DNA of 64,000 bases from a virus. This document shows positions 7,160 through 15,023 of this stretch, piece by piece. A model generated the notes under the pieces. It was given only the letters and a program-made list of their open reading frames with translations, was not told where the DNA came from and ran no database searches. Each line of letters opens with the position of its first letter. Positions within the stretch are counted from its first letter, which is position 1. The stretch lies in IMG/VR virus record IMGVR_UViG_3300042540_001399, positions 226,888-290,887 of that record; one strand, given 5' to 3'. A program made the position numbers and the translations under genes.

Positions 7160-7833
7160 TTAAAATAGATAGTAATACTAAAAAAACTTTAATTGATCTT
7201 TATAACAAAAAGGGTATAGGTCTTGAAGGTAATATTACTAAACTTATAGATGTTGAAAACGACGAAGAGTTCAAAACGTATTTAAAAGAATGTAAGGCTA
7301 AAGACGAAGAAAAAAGAAAAAAACGTCTTGACATGACAAAAAAAATACAAAAACAAAATGAAGATTTGGTTGTTGCAAACACAGAAAACAATAGAATTAT
7401 GGAGGAACTTCAACAAAGTTTACTTGAAGTTGAAGAATCCAAAACAATTTTTGAAAACCAAAACAAAGAACTCAACGATTGGAAAAAAGAAAATTTAGAA
7501 CTGACTGAAAAATTACAAATTGAAATGTCAAACGCTGAAATGGCTAAGTTAGAAGCCTTGAAGGCTAAGGAAATGGCGGAAAATGATTTAGACTTGTTAC
7601 AGAAAAAAAATCAAACAGAACTTATTTCTACTATAGTCAGAGTTGCTTTATGGGTAATTGTTGGTGTTGGTATAATTACTACTGGTGTTTATATGTTCAC
7701 TTTATTATTAGGTAAAGACACACAGGTTATTAGTGCTGCGTGGTCAAATATTTTTGGTATTTTACTTACCAATGCATTTTCAATAGTGGGTACTATTATG
7801 GGGATTAAATATGCAACTGAAAATAAACAATAA
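7156..7833 (+). CDS. Coiled-coil protein with two C-terminal membrane spans, 225 aa
   Basis: ATGA overlap with the response regulator. Residues 40-150 are Lys/Glu-rich and predicted coiled coil. Two hydrophobic spans follow (about 157-178, VALWVIVGVGIITTGVYMF, and about 193-215). No family is recognised. A long cytoplasmic coil tied to a membrane hairpin could be the regulator's output device, for example gating or scaffolding a lysis step, since the endolysin gene follows 10 bp downstream. Confidence 0.8.
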   Translation: MIKIDSNTKKTLIDLYNKKGIGLEGNITKLIDVENDEEFKTYLKECKAKDEEKRKKRLDMTKKIQKQNEDLVVANTENNRIMEELQQSLLEVEESKTIFENQNKELNDWKKENLELTEKLQIEMSNAEMAKLEALKAKEMAENDLDLLQKKNQTELISTIVRVALWVIVGVGIITTGVYMFTLLLGKDTQVISAAWSNIFGILLTNAFSIVGTIMGIKYATENKQ

Positions 7834-7843
7834 AAAATAGATT

Positions 7844-8680
7844 ATGTTACTTAAAGTAGGATCAGAAGGGGCTGATGTAAAAAAACTCCAAGAAAAATTA
7901 GGTGTTGAAACAATAGGAAAGTTTGGACCTAAAACCGAAGCTGCGGTAAAAGCATGGCAAAAAGCAAATGGATTAAAAGATGATGGTATTGTTGGTGATG
8001 CAACTTGGAGCAAAATGTTTGGGGAATCTACCCCAAAAACAAATGTTATTAAAGAAGATGTTGTTATACCAAGTGGTGGTCCTTTAAATATTGAAAAGTT
8101 AAAAGGACACATACCTGATTCTGTTTTGGCCCAAATTCCGGAAACCGCAAAAAAATTTAATATTACAAACAATTTAAGATTAGCACACTTTTTATCACAA
8201 TGTGGTCATGAATCTGGTGGATTCAAAGCTGTCAGTGAAAATTTAAATTATTCAGCCGATGGTTTAAAAAAGATTTTTGGAAAATACTTTCCGGGTAACC
8301 TGAATGAATCTTACGCTCGTAAACCCGAAAAAATTGCGTCCCGTGTTTATGGTAACAGGATGGGAAATGGTGATGAGGCGTCAGGCGAAGGATATAAATT
8401 CAGAGGTAGGGGTTACATCCAACTTACAGGAAAAAGTAACTATACAAATTTTTCTAAATTTATAGGTGAAGATTGTGTTTCAAATCCTGATTTAGTTGCA
8501 ACAAAATATCCTTTAGCGTCTGCGGCATTCTTTTTTGATTCAAATAAATTGTGGTCTATTTGTGACAAGGGAGCCGATGATGCCACTGTTACATCTGTAA
8601 CCAAAAGAGTTAATGGGGGAATTTTAGGTTTATCAGACAGAATTAAACACTTTAAAGAGTATTATAACCTTATTAAGTGA
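7844..8680 (+). CDS. Endolysin: PG-binding domain plus GH19 lysozyme/chitinase
   Basis: Residues 1-60 form a PG_binding_1 module (VGSEGADVKKLQEKLG ... DGIVGDATW). Residues 85-278 are a GH19 domain with the paired catalytic glutamates E123 (GHESGGF) and E132 (SENLNYS) and the conserved FRGRGYIQLTGKSNY and NPDLVA segments. It hydrolyses the glycan backbone of peptidoglycan. There is no signal peptide, so export needs a holin. It follows the signalling operon by 10 bp, and a holin candidate lies 36 bp downstream. Confidence 0.93.
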   Translation: MLLKVGSEGADVKKLQEKLGVETIGKFGPKTEAAVKAWQKANGLKDDGIVGDATWSKMFGESTPKTNVIKEDVVIPSGGPLNIEKLKGHIPDSVLAQIPETAKKFNITNNLRLAHFLSQCGHESGGFKAVSENLNYSADGLKKIFGKYFPGNLNESYARKPEKIASRVYGNRMGNGDEASGEGYKFRGRGYIQLTGKSNYTNFSKFIGEDCVSNPDLVATKYPLASAAFFFDSNKLWSICDKGADDATVTSVTKRVNGGILGLSDRIKHFKEYYNLIK

Positions 8681-8688
8681 TATTTATA
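8681..8688 (+). promoter_or_regulatory. TATTTATA late-type element before the holin candidate
   Basis: Starts directly after the endolysin stop and lies 28 nt upstream of ATG 8717. Confidence 0.5.
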
Positions 8689-8716
8689 ATAAAATAAACC
8701 ATAAAAAACAAATTTT

Positions 8717-8884
8717 ATGAAATTAACTAAAGAACAAATTATGGGAATTATCAGACACGGACTAACATTCGTAGGTGGTATTCTTATAATGAAAGGGCTT
8801 GTTACTGAGTCAGTCGTTGCAGACATAACTGGTGCACTTATGACTTTAACAGGTGCTATTTGGTCTATTGTTGATAAAAAATAA
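8717..8884 (+). CDS. Holin candidate, 55 aa
   Basis: A small protein (start MKLTKEQIMGIIRHG) with two short hydrophobic stretches (about 14-25, LTFVGGILIMKG, and 33-50, ADITGALMTLTGAIWSIV) and a charged C-terminus. Its size, two-helix layout and place beside the GH19 endolysin fit small phage holins. It has its own late-type element and a strong terminator, so it can be expressed alone. The alternative is an unrelated membrane peptide. Confidence 0.7.
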   Translation: MKLTKEQIMGIIRHGLTFVGGILIMKGLVTESVVADITGALMTLTGAIWSIVDKK

Positions 8885-8902
8885 ATTGTGTAAATAGACT
8901 TA

Positions 8903-8934
8903 AAAACCCTCGATAATTTCGGGGGTTTTTATTT
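8903..8934 (+). terminator. Intrinsic terminator after the lysis genes
   Basis: Stem AAAACCCTCGA/TCGGGGGTTTT (8903-8913 with 8919-8929, one G-U pair) with loop TAATT, running into a T-rich stretch. Confidence 0.85.
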
Positions 8935-8942
8935 TTGTAACA

Positions 8943-8949
8943 TATTTAT
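8943..8949 (+). promoter_or_regulatory. TATTTAT late-type element
   Basis: The core ends 18 nt before ATG 8968. Confidence 0.5.
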
Positions 8950-8967
8950 TATATAAAAATTAAATTT

Positions 8968-9624
8968 ATGAAAAAGTTGATAACTGAAAACGAAAAAAAT
9001 AGAATTAGAAAAATGAATTCTATTGATGAAAGTTTATTTTCAGATGTGTTGGCATCAATACAAAAATCAGAAACTTTTCAGGATCTTAAAAAGAAATTCA
9101 AGGAATTAACGGGTGTTGACTTTGAAGAAAAAGAAAAGTCGGGAGATGTAAGCAAAGATTTCAAAAATTATAAAATTACCGAACCTAATGATGATGACAT
9201 CAAGTTTTATAAAAAAATACTTGAAAAATTGGACGCACCTAATACTAAAGAAAATTTAGCGTTTCTTTACGCGTGGAGACAAGCGGAGGGTGCAAAATCC
9301 GCCTTTAACCCTTTTAATACCACACAAGAAATGGATAGTTCAACATTTATGAACTGTCTGAAGAAAAAAGATAATAAGTGTATTGGGGGAGTTAGAAATT
9401 ATAAATCTGAAAAAGATGGAATAGATGCTACAGTCAAAACTTTGAAAAATGGTAGATATGATTGTATTGTTAATGGTTTACAAAAAAATAAAGGGTCAAA
9501 AGATATCGCCAAATGTAGTTCTTTAGATACTTGGGGAACAAAAGACGGTATTTTAAGAGTTTTAGATGGTGGTAAAATAAATCCACCTGAAATATCAAGA
9601 TCCACAATAAAAAAAGTTGATTAA
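8968..9624 (+). CDS. Lysozyme-like domain protein with targeting-type N-terminus, 218 aa
   Basis: The first 20 residues (KKLITENEKNRIRKMNSIDE) are a short basic amphipathic peptide ending in I-D-E, like several other proteins here. From about residue 85 the pattern AWRQAEG...AFNPFNTTQ...GVRNYKSEKDGIDATVKTL matches phage lysozyme or transglycosylase-like domains, with the Glu of AEG as the candidate acid. Two Cys pairs may form disulphides. Likely a virion-borne muralytic protein used at entry. Confidence 0.65.
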   Translation: MKKLITENEKNRIRKMNSIDESLFSDVLASIQKSETFQDLKKKFKELTGVDFEEKEKSGDVSKDFKNYKITEPNDDDIKFYKKILEKLDAPNTKENLAFLYAWRQAEGAKSAFNPFNTTQEMDSSTFMNCLKKKDNKCIGGVRNYKSEKDGIDATVKTLKNGRYDCIVNGLQKNKGSKDIAKCSSLDTWGTKDGILRVLDGGKINPPEISRSTIKKVD

Positions 9625-9625
9625 T

Positions 9626-10234
9626 ATGGAAGAATACGTAGGGATTATTATTGCGTTTATAACAGGTGTGTTGGGACCAATATTACTTTTATACTTGAAA
9701 AACAAATTAGAAAAAAAAGAAAAGCCAGACATGGTCAAAGACACTCTGAGAGTTGCTGAGTTGGTAAATAATAAAATTGAACATATTCGTGAAGAATTTA
9801 ATGCCGATCGTGTTTGGGTTACACAATTTCATAATGGTGGTAATTTTTATCCTACAGGTAAATCAATGGCAAAATTTTCAATAATGTATGAAACAGTAAA
9901 TTCTGGCGTTTCTTCAGTTCAAACTAATTTTCATAATATACCTGTTAACCTTTTTTCTAAGTCTATAAATCAATTATTAAATAACGATACTATTGAAATT
10001 GCCGACTACAAAGATGAAACAATAGCAACTTACGGACTAAAATATATTGCTGAAGATACAGGTTGTAAATCAAGTTACTTATTTGCAATAAAAACAATTG
10101 ATGAAAAGTTTATTGGTACATTAGGTTTAGATTATACCAAAAGAAAAACTAAATTAGATATTGAATCTATAAATCATTTATTGGTTCACGCAACGTCTTT
10201 AGGTGGTGTTTTGATGACACACTTGTCTGAATAA
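9626..10234 (+). CDS. Membrane-anchored GAF-like protein, 202 aa
   Basis: ATG 9626 is used; the same frame could begin at TTG 9617, but a normal start follows directly after the upstream stop. Residues 3-24 form one membrane span (YVGIIIAFITGVLGPILLLYL). The rest resembles a GAF-fold sensor domain (ADRVWVTQFHNGG ... SSYLFAIKTIDEKFIGTLGLDY). No enzymatic output follows. It may bind a small ligand or sense the membrane state near the lysis genes. Confidence 0.65.
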   Translation: MEEYVGIIIAFITGVLGPILLLYLKNKLEKKEKPDMVKDTLRVAELVNNKIEHIREEFNADRVWVTQFHNGGNFYPTGKSMAKFSIMYETVNSGVSSVQTNFHNIPVNLFSKSINQLLNNDTIEIADYKDETIATYGLKYIAEDTGCKSSYLFAIKTIDEKFIGTLGLDYTKRKTKLDIESINHLLVHATSLGGVLMTHLSE

Positions 10235-10269
10235 TTTTTTATTACAAAAAAATTTATTATTTTTGTAGT

Positions 10270-10758
10270 ATGAATATTTTTTTTCTTGACTACGATACCC
10301 AAAAATGTGCACAATATCATTGCGATAAACATGTGGTCAAGATGGTATTAGAAACTGCACAACTTTTATGTGGGGTTCATCATACAACCCCCCAAGTTAC
10401 CCCCCAAGTTCCCTACAAGTTATCCCACAAAAATCACCCATGCGCAATATGGACTCGTGAAAGTTTATCAAACTACTTATATCTTTGTGATCTTGGTTTA
10501 GAATTATGTAATGAATATAGTTTTAGATATGGTAAAACACATAAGTCACAACAAGTAATCGAGTGGTGTCTTGATAATAAACCAAACATAGTTGATAAAG
10601 GTTTTACCACACCACCAAAAGCAATGCCCGATGAATATAAAGTTTTTGACGTTATTGAATCTTATAGAAACTACTATCGTGGGGCAAAAAAAAGTTTTGC
10701 TTCATGGAAAAATAGACAAATACCCGATTGGTTTCAAACTGATGAAGTATTTATATGA
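10270..10758 (+). CDS. Conserved phage protein, possibly a DNA-glycosylase-like fold, 162 aa
   Basis: MNIFFLD, KCAQYHCDKHVVKMVLETAQLL, the KNHPCAIWTRES segment and the C-terminal PPKAMPDEYKV and YRNYY...W form a pattern I know from conserved proteins of cyanophages and other T4-like phages. Some are annotated as pyrimidine-dimer glycosylase-like. Catalysis is not established and I would not assert it. The stop overlaps the next start (ATGA). A Pro-rich loop contains a repeated TTPQVTPQV segment. Confidence 0.7.
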   Translation: MNIFFLDYDTQKCAQYHCDKHVVKMVLETAQLLCGVHHTTPQVTPQVPYKLSHKNHPCAIWTRESLSNYLYLCDLGLELCNEYSFRYGKTHKSQQVIEWCLDNKPNIVDKGFTTPPKAMPDEYKVFDVIESYRNYYRGAKKSFASWKNRQIPDWFQTDEVFI

Positions 10759-12296
10759 TAAAATCATATATGAAAGGTTTATTAAATGAACATTTGACTA
10801 GAATAAGATCATTGATGTCTATCAATGAATCTTTAGTTGATGCATACCCAAAATTTTCGAAAAAAATATTTGATGAAGTAGACCCTACTTGGGGTGGTGG
10901 GCCAAATTCGCATTCATCAAGACACCCTGATGCATCCGGCAAAGATTGGTTTAGTAATAACGCATACGACATCATGGCACCTGAAGGGACACCAATATAT
11001 TCAATATCGGAAGGTTATGTTGATAAAATTACCGACAATCCACCAGGTTTAAGATCAGTTGGTGGTAAGAGAATTTATGGGGACAGTTTAACCATTAGAG
11101 GAACAGGGGGTGATCCCGATGTTTTCTACACACATGTAACAAAAATTGTTGTTGAAGAGGGACAATACGTTGATAGGGGTCAATTATTAGCATTCATAAT
11201 CAAAGGGGAGTTGGGTATACCTGAACACGTTCATGTTGCAGTAAAAGTTGGTGATGTGAAAGATTTCTTAGATGTTGATGGAAACATAAACAGAGTCAAT
11301 ATTGATTTAGTGGATAGACTAAAAATCTTACCAACAAACAAGGAACTTGAAGTGACAACCGACCCAAAAACAATAATGGGCGCTGCGGCCGGTCTTACCG
11401 CATCAGCTATAAGTTCTTTAAATATTAATAGACCTGAGTCTGACATCAGTGGCATTGCAACAAGATTCGGTATTAAAGATACTGATGTTAACATGGATTC
11501 GGTATCAGGTGTTTTGAATAAAATAATATTATCTTCTGAAGGTCTTGGTACTGATGAAACTGGAATTCATGATGCAATAAAGAAATTAAAAAGTTGTTAT
11601 GAACTTGATGAAATTAACAAAATTGTAGAAAGAAAAGAAATCGACGGAAAAAAATACAAAGACATTTATGATTATATAAATAGTGAAATGAATTATGGTG
11701 ATGAGCTGTTTGTAAAAAGTTTAGTAAAAACCATAAATAATATATGTCCTGATACCGTAACTGATAAAGGTACTCAAATAGTGAAAGTAACAAGATCATC
11801 ATCTTTAGGATCTGGAATCGATAGAGTCAGTCCTATAAAATTATTAAATGATCTAAAATCATATGGATTATCTGATAAGGCCGCCAAAGGTGTTGTTGCG
11901 AATGCTTTTGGTGAAAGTGGGTTTAACGTTAAGGCTAAAGGAGATTCTGGACCCAACGCCGAAAACAACACAAGATCAATAAATATAGATGGTAAAAAAT
12001 ACTGTTCGTTTGGATTGTGGCAATATAATGTCTGTGGTGGTATGGGGGTTTCTTATTTGAAGAACTATAATATAGATGTTGACAGATCAACAGACGCTGA
12101 AAAAATCAGGGTTCTATTTGATTATAATAAACAAATTGAATTTATGTCTAAAAGAATTAAAGAAGAACAATCCAAAAGCGAAAAAGATGTTAGAACATGG
12201 ATTGATTGGATTGTTGATAATGTAGAAAGACCATCAGATAGATACGGTGCAAAAATGAAAAGACAAGAATTTGCAAAACAACAAGGTTGGTCTTAA
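10755..12296 (+). CDS. M23-like and phage tail-lysozyme two-domain protein, 513 aa
   Basis: Residues 7-25 (KGLLNEHLTRIRSLMSINE) are the targeting-type peptide ending in I-N-E. Residues 50-165 are an M23/LytM-like fold with YDIMAPEGTPI, FYTHV and HVHVAV (H158, H160). The usual first zinc ligand (His of HxxxD) is N68 before D72, so this half may be inactive or rewired. The middle is unassigned. The C-terminal 140 residues resemble a tail lysozyme (GVVANAFGESGF, SFGLWQYN), with the Glu of GESGF as candidate catalytic residue. Probably a virion cell-wall-piercing protein. Confidence 0.75.
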   Translation: MIKSYMKGLLNEHLTRIRSLMSINESLVDAYPKFSKKIFDEVDPTWGGGPNSHSSRHPDASGKDWFSNNAYDIMAPEGTPIYSISEGYVDKITDNPPGLRSVGGKRIYGDSLTIRGTGGDPDVFYTHVTKIVVEEGQYVDRGQLLAFIIKGELGIPEHVHVAVKVGDVKDFLDVDGNINRVNIDLVDRLKILPTNKELEVTTDPKTIMGAAAGLTASAISSLNINRPESDISGIATRFGIKDTDVNMDSVSGVLNKIILSSEGLGTDETGIHDAIKKLKSCYELDEINKIVERKEIDGKKYKDIYDYINSEMNYGDELFVKSLVKTINNICPDTVTDKGTQIVKVTRSSSLGSGIDRVSPIKLLNDLKSYGLSDKAAKGVVANAFGESGFNVKAKGDSGPNAENNTRSINIDGKKYCSFGLWQYNVCGGMGVSYLKNYNIDVDRSTDAEKIRVLFDYNKQIEFMSKRIKEEQSKSEKDVRTWIDWIVDNVERPSDRYGAKMKRQEFAKQQGWS

Positions 12297-12330
12297 TTTT
12301 TTTTTAGTACCTATTGTTTTATAGTTTTAT

Positions 12331-12338
12331 TATTTATA
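12331..12338 (+). promoter_or_regulatory. TATTTATA late-type element
   Basis: The core ends 20 nt before ATG 12359. Confidence 0.45.
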
Positions 12339-12358
12339 TAATTAAAAAAAAAGAAAAA

Positions 12359-12502
12359 ATGGAAGATATCAATCAATTAGAAAATGAAATTTTTGCCTAC
12401 ATCAATGATAAAGGTCAAGAAGTTTTTACACCTAATTTTGAATTTGCGAACATCATGGCAAAAAAATATGGTACTTTAAAAGTTTTTGTACAAAAATTTT
12501 AA
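12359..12502 (+). CDS. Small unknown protein, 47 aa
   Basis: ATG 12359 follows an A-rich leader and a late-type core. The product is soluble, mixed charge, with no membrane span (start MEDINQLENEIF). A longer in-frame start at 12314 would begin before the promoter core. It ends 19 bases before the host-type promoter of the giant RNA. No family is recognised. Confidence 0.5.
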   Translation: MEDINQLENEIFAYINDKGQEVFTPNFEFANIMAKKYGTLKVFVQKF

Positions 12503-12521
12503 AAAAAAAATTACAAAGTAC

Positions 12522-12552
12522 TTGACAGATACAAATAAATGTAGTAACTTTG
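12522..12552 (+). promoter_or_regulatory. Host-type promoter of the giant RNA
   Basis: TTGAC (12522-12526) and TAACTTTG (12545-12552), with 20 bp between TTG and TAA, match the Bacteroidota TTG/TAnnTTTG consensus well. The predicted start is near 12557-12560, at the left edge of the long non-coding region. Confidence 0.8.
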
Positions 12553-12556
12553 TAAA

Positions 12557-13546
12557 ACAAATCAGGAAAAGACCTGAAACGTTCTTTGAAAAATAGATTA
12601 TCCGTTCAGGAAAAGTTTTGTCAGATTCTATGACAAGTAATTGGAATGAAATTTCCATCTTTGAATGATAAAGATATTGGGCCGTGTATAGTCCATAAAA
12701 TAAACTACGAAAGTAGGATAAAGTGAACCCTTAAGTGTGTTGGGTTTGCGGCTTCTTCGGGAGCTTGAGTACACAAGCGGGATACCATTTTGGCTTTAGT
12801 ATTGAGGGCAACGCTGTAAAGAATAAGGCAAAATGATTTGGCGATGTGGGTCGTCTGATTGAGGTGGGAACACCAATAGGAATAACCCGTAGGAATATTG
12901 CAAGACTCAAAGTCATCCAACTTTAATATTGCGTTTTCCAATATAATAGGTTACTTAAAACCAAGTGGAAGGACCACAAGGTAAGATGTAGAACGAGTGG
13001 TGTCGCTAACATCCTTCACTCAGGTTTACCAAAACCCGGTGATGAAGTAGTCTAAAAATATGGAGGTAGGGATATCTCACGGAGTAGTTGAGTATCGACT
13101 CGTTCAAAAGATGGGTTGGCTCGGTTGGCGGACCACTACTTCGACAATCCACGACACAAAACTTATGACTATTGAATTAAGTCCATTAATTAATACATTA
13201 AGGAAAAGTGTCCGTCAGGTTTGGATGAAAGGTGACTACATAGTAATGAGCCGTTCATTGCACACAGAGATCCCAAGTCGATGTGTAATTATCCGAAAAA
13301 CCTTTAGTCCCGCAAGGACGAGTTGGGAAGGCATTCTCGAAAAGAGTAGATTAGGATGAGAGTAATTCAAACCTTAAGGAGTGGTAAACCTAAAAGACCG
13401 TCACTGAGAAATACTTCTCAAAAGGAAGTGGATAAGAGTAGAAACAATAATGACTCTAAAGGTTCTCACACAAACGTGTAATCTCAGCGTTTTATTTTAA
13501 TGGAGCCACCGGTAAAGAACATTAGGGACTGATAGTCCCTTTTTTG
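12557..13546 (+). ncRNA. Giant structured non-coding RNA, about 990 nt (GOLLD/ROOL-class candidate)
   Basis: A 1,063-bp gap between coding genes, bounded by a host-type promoter and an intrinsic terminator. It is less A-rich than its neighbours and full of stems, with GC-rich closing pairs and stable tetraloops: GCTTC-TTCG-GGAGC near 12750, GGTG-GGAA-CACC near 12864, and GTCCC-GCAA-GGAC near 13308; TCAGG/CCTGA is the first hairpin (12563-12578). The only sizeable frame inside (13060-13359) has unlikely composition and no start context. Size, tetraloops, a phage genome and its tRNA content fit the large ornate RNAs GOLLD or ROOL, which are known from phages and fold into large multimeric assemblies. 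Family membership is inferred, not shown. Confidence 0.8.
13524..13545 (+). terminator. Intrinsic terminator of the giant RNA
   Basis: AGGGACT (13524-13530), loop GAT, AGTCCCT (13534-13540), then TTTTT. Confidence 0.9.
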
Positions 13547-13554
13547 TTTTATAA

Positions 13555-13562
13555 TATTTATA
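13555..13562 (+). promoter_or_regulatory. TATTTATA late-type element abutting a start codon
   Basis: The core ends 3 nt before ATG 13566, right after the giant-RNA terminator. Confidence 0.45.
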
Positions 13563-13565
13563 TAT

Positions 13566-13775
13566 ATGACAACAATTCACGAAGTCCAACAAGTTCTAAC
13601 AGTAAACACTCCTTTTGGCGAAGCTCAAGTTTTATTTATTATTGATTATGGAATCCATAGAAATTCAATATGGGTATGTTCATCATTTGATGATGGTAAA
13701 ATAAGACATTTTGATACCAATCAGATATCTGTTACAATAAATCATACATTAAATTTCAATATGAAAGATAAATAA
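13566..13775 (+). CDS. Small unknown protein, 69 aa
   Basis: A compact beta-rich product (VQQVLTVNTPFGEAQVLFII ... RNSIWVCSSFDDGKIRHF) without signal peptide or membrane span. The alternating hydrophobic pattern suggests a small barrel. No family is recognised. It is the first gene after the giant RNA and has its own late-type promoter, so it is probably not co-transcribed with the RNA. Confidence 0.6.
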   Translation: MTTIHEVQQVLTVNTPFGEAQVLFIIDYGIHRNSIWVCSSFDDGKIRHFDTNQISVTINHTLNFNMKDK

Positions 13776-13797
13776 TTGCTTTTTCTGATTTATCATA

Positions 13798-13804
13798 TAT
13801 TTAT
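13798..13804 (+). promoter_or_regulatory. TATTTAT late-type element
   Basis: The core ends 44 nt before ATG 13849, with an A-rich leader between. Confidence 0.45.
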
Positions 13805-13848
13805 TATTAAAAATATAATAAAATAATAAAAAAAACAAAATTAAAATT

Positions 13849-14310
13849 ATGAAAAGAATTGTTAGATTAACTGAGTCAGATCTTACTAGAATAGTAAGAA
13901 GAGTTATTAGCGAACAAACAAAACCATCGGCTAAGGATTATTTTGTCAACGAAAATCAAACTTCAATGCCAGGAGGGACAAACTTTTTTGCCGTAACTTC
14001 GGTTGGAGCTCCTACACCAATTAAAGATGGAAATTACAAAAGTTTCCAAGTAACTGTTTCAGGTGTCCAATATTATAAAAGTACTAGTGGTGAAGGATGG
14101 AAAAAAACAAGAAATTTTACAGAAAAACTACAACACAGATGTGGAGCTAAAGCTAACTTTTGGGCCGCAGAGTGGAATGGTGGTATTCCTGAAGTAGATA
14201 CGGGTTCTGCGGGATATGTATCAAAAATGGGAGGTGGATTAGAGTCGACTTCAAATACGTACTGTAATTCAAAAGGAGCTAAGAACCAATCAAGTATTGG
14301 ACTTATGTAA
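13849..14310 (+). CDS. Probable head-targeted protein, 153 aa
   Basis: Residues 1-22 (MKRIVRLTESDLTRIVRRVI, then SE) are the clearest copy of the amphipathic targeting peptide, ending I-S-E before Q, which fits an (I/L)-x-E prohead-protease site. The rest is a small Gly/Lys-rich domain with two Cys and conserved Trp, unassigned. A strong terminator follows. It is probably an internal virion protein injected with the DNA, by analogy with T4 internal proteins. Confidence 0.7.
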   Translation: MKRIVRLTESDLTRIVRRVISEQTKPSAKDYFVNENQTSMPGGTNFFAVTSVGAPTPIKDGNYKSFQVTVSGVQYYKSTSGEGWKKTRNFTEKLQHRCGAKANFWAAEWNGGIPEVDTGSAGYVSKMGGGLESTSNTYCNSKGAKNQSSIGLM

Positions 14311-14332
14311 TCAAAATACAAACAAATAAAAA

Positions 14333-14357
14333 AACCCTCAATTGAGGGTTTTTTTAT
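14333..14357 (+). terminator. Intrinsic terminator
   Basis: AACCCTCA/TGAGGGTT (14333-14350) followed by T7. The mirrored A-run upstream lets it also serve the convergent minus-strand gene ending at 14378. Confidence 0.88.
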
Positions 14358-14377
14358 TTTATTAATATAGTTCTTGA

Positions 14378-14929
14378 TTATTTGTCAAAAACATTTGTAT
14401 CACTATCGGTGAACATTTCATTAAAATCCCTAGTATCTACAGAATATACCCCTTTGTAGTCATCACCATCCTTCCAAATAATTTGTAACTTAGGGTAGTT
14501 AGGATTATCTTTCAAATTGATGATCATTAATTTTTCTGTAATATCATTGTAATACCCTGTTTTATCTGTTACTGAAAAAAATGCAAAATCGGCGTTAGAT
14601 TTAATCATTTTAATATCTAAAGTGTATGTTTTATCAACGATAGAGTCATTTTGGTCGTAATCATAAAAATGATGACTTAATACGTTTTTATCAAAATCAA
14701 AAGTATAAATTTGAAATCCTTCAGTGATAGAATCACTAATTTTATTTTTGAATGAACCTACAGACATTGGGAAATCGGTATAATCAATCTGTTTTGTTGA
14801 ATTAACAAAGATTTGTTTGGTCCCATCCAAAGGTTGTGATTTTGTCCCTGTGAATACTTCTTTAGTAACAAAAGATGAAAAAAGTACTATTGATAAAAGT
14901 ACGAAGATGGATTTGAAGATTGTTTTCAT
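14378..14929 (-). CDS. Exported unknown protein with its own host-type promoter, 183 aa
   Basis: A signal peptide (residues 1-22, KSIFVLLSIVLFSSFVTKE) precedes a beta-rich domain with repeated Asp-Tyr-Asp motifs (FYDYDQND). There is no lipobox Cys. The gene is transcribed against its neighbours from a TTG-N19-TATATTTG promoter and shares a bidirectional terminator. That layout is typical of a moron, a phage cargo gene expressed from a host promoter. It may act at the cell surface, for example in exclusion of other phages. Function unknown. Confidence 0.75.
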   Translation of the reverse strand: MKTIFKSIFVLLSIVLFSSFVTKEVFTGTKSQPLDGTKQIFVNSTKQIDYTDFPMSVGSFKNKISDSITEGFQIYTFDFDKNVLSHHFYDYDQNDSIVDKTYTLDIKMIKSNADFAFFSVTDKTGYYNDITEKLMIINLKDNPNYPKLQIIWKDGDDYKGVYSVDTRDFNEMFTDSDTNVFDK

Positions 14930-14966
14930 GGGTTTTTATTTTTTAGTTATTAAATTATTAATAATA

Positions 14967-14996
14967 CAAATATATGTGGTTTTTTTTAATTTACAA
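14967..14996 (-). promoter_or_regulatory. Host-type promoter, minus strand
   Basis: On the minus strand TTG (14996-14994), 19 bp, TATATTTG (14974-14967). It points at the exported protein whose start is at 14929. Confidence 0.7.
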
Positions 14997-15023
14997 ACAC
15001 AAAATTTGTTTTTTTTCTTTTTT

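Noticed and set aside
10258-10265. TATTTTTG before the gene at 10270 as a host-type promoter
   Set aside because: No TTG at 19-20 bp upstream; the spacing and leader do not fit the five convincing examples.
13060-13359. 99-codon open frame inside the giant RNA
   Set aside because: No promoter-like element or A-rich leader before it, amino-acid composition (many Trp, Thr, Arg) unlike other genes here, and it spans hairpins better explained by RNA structure.
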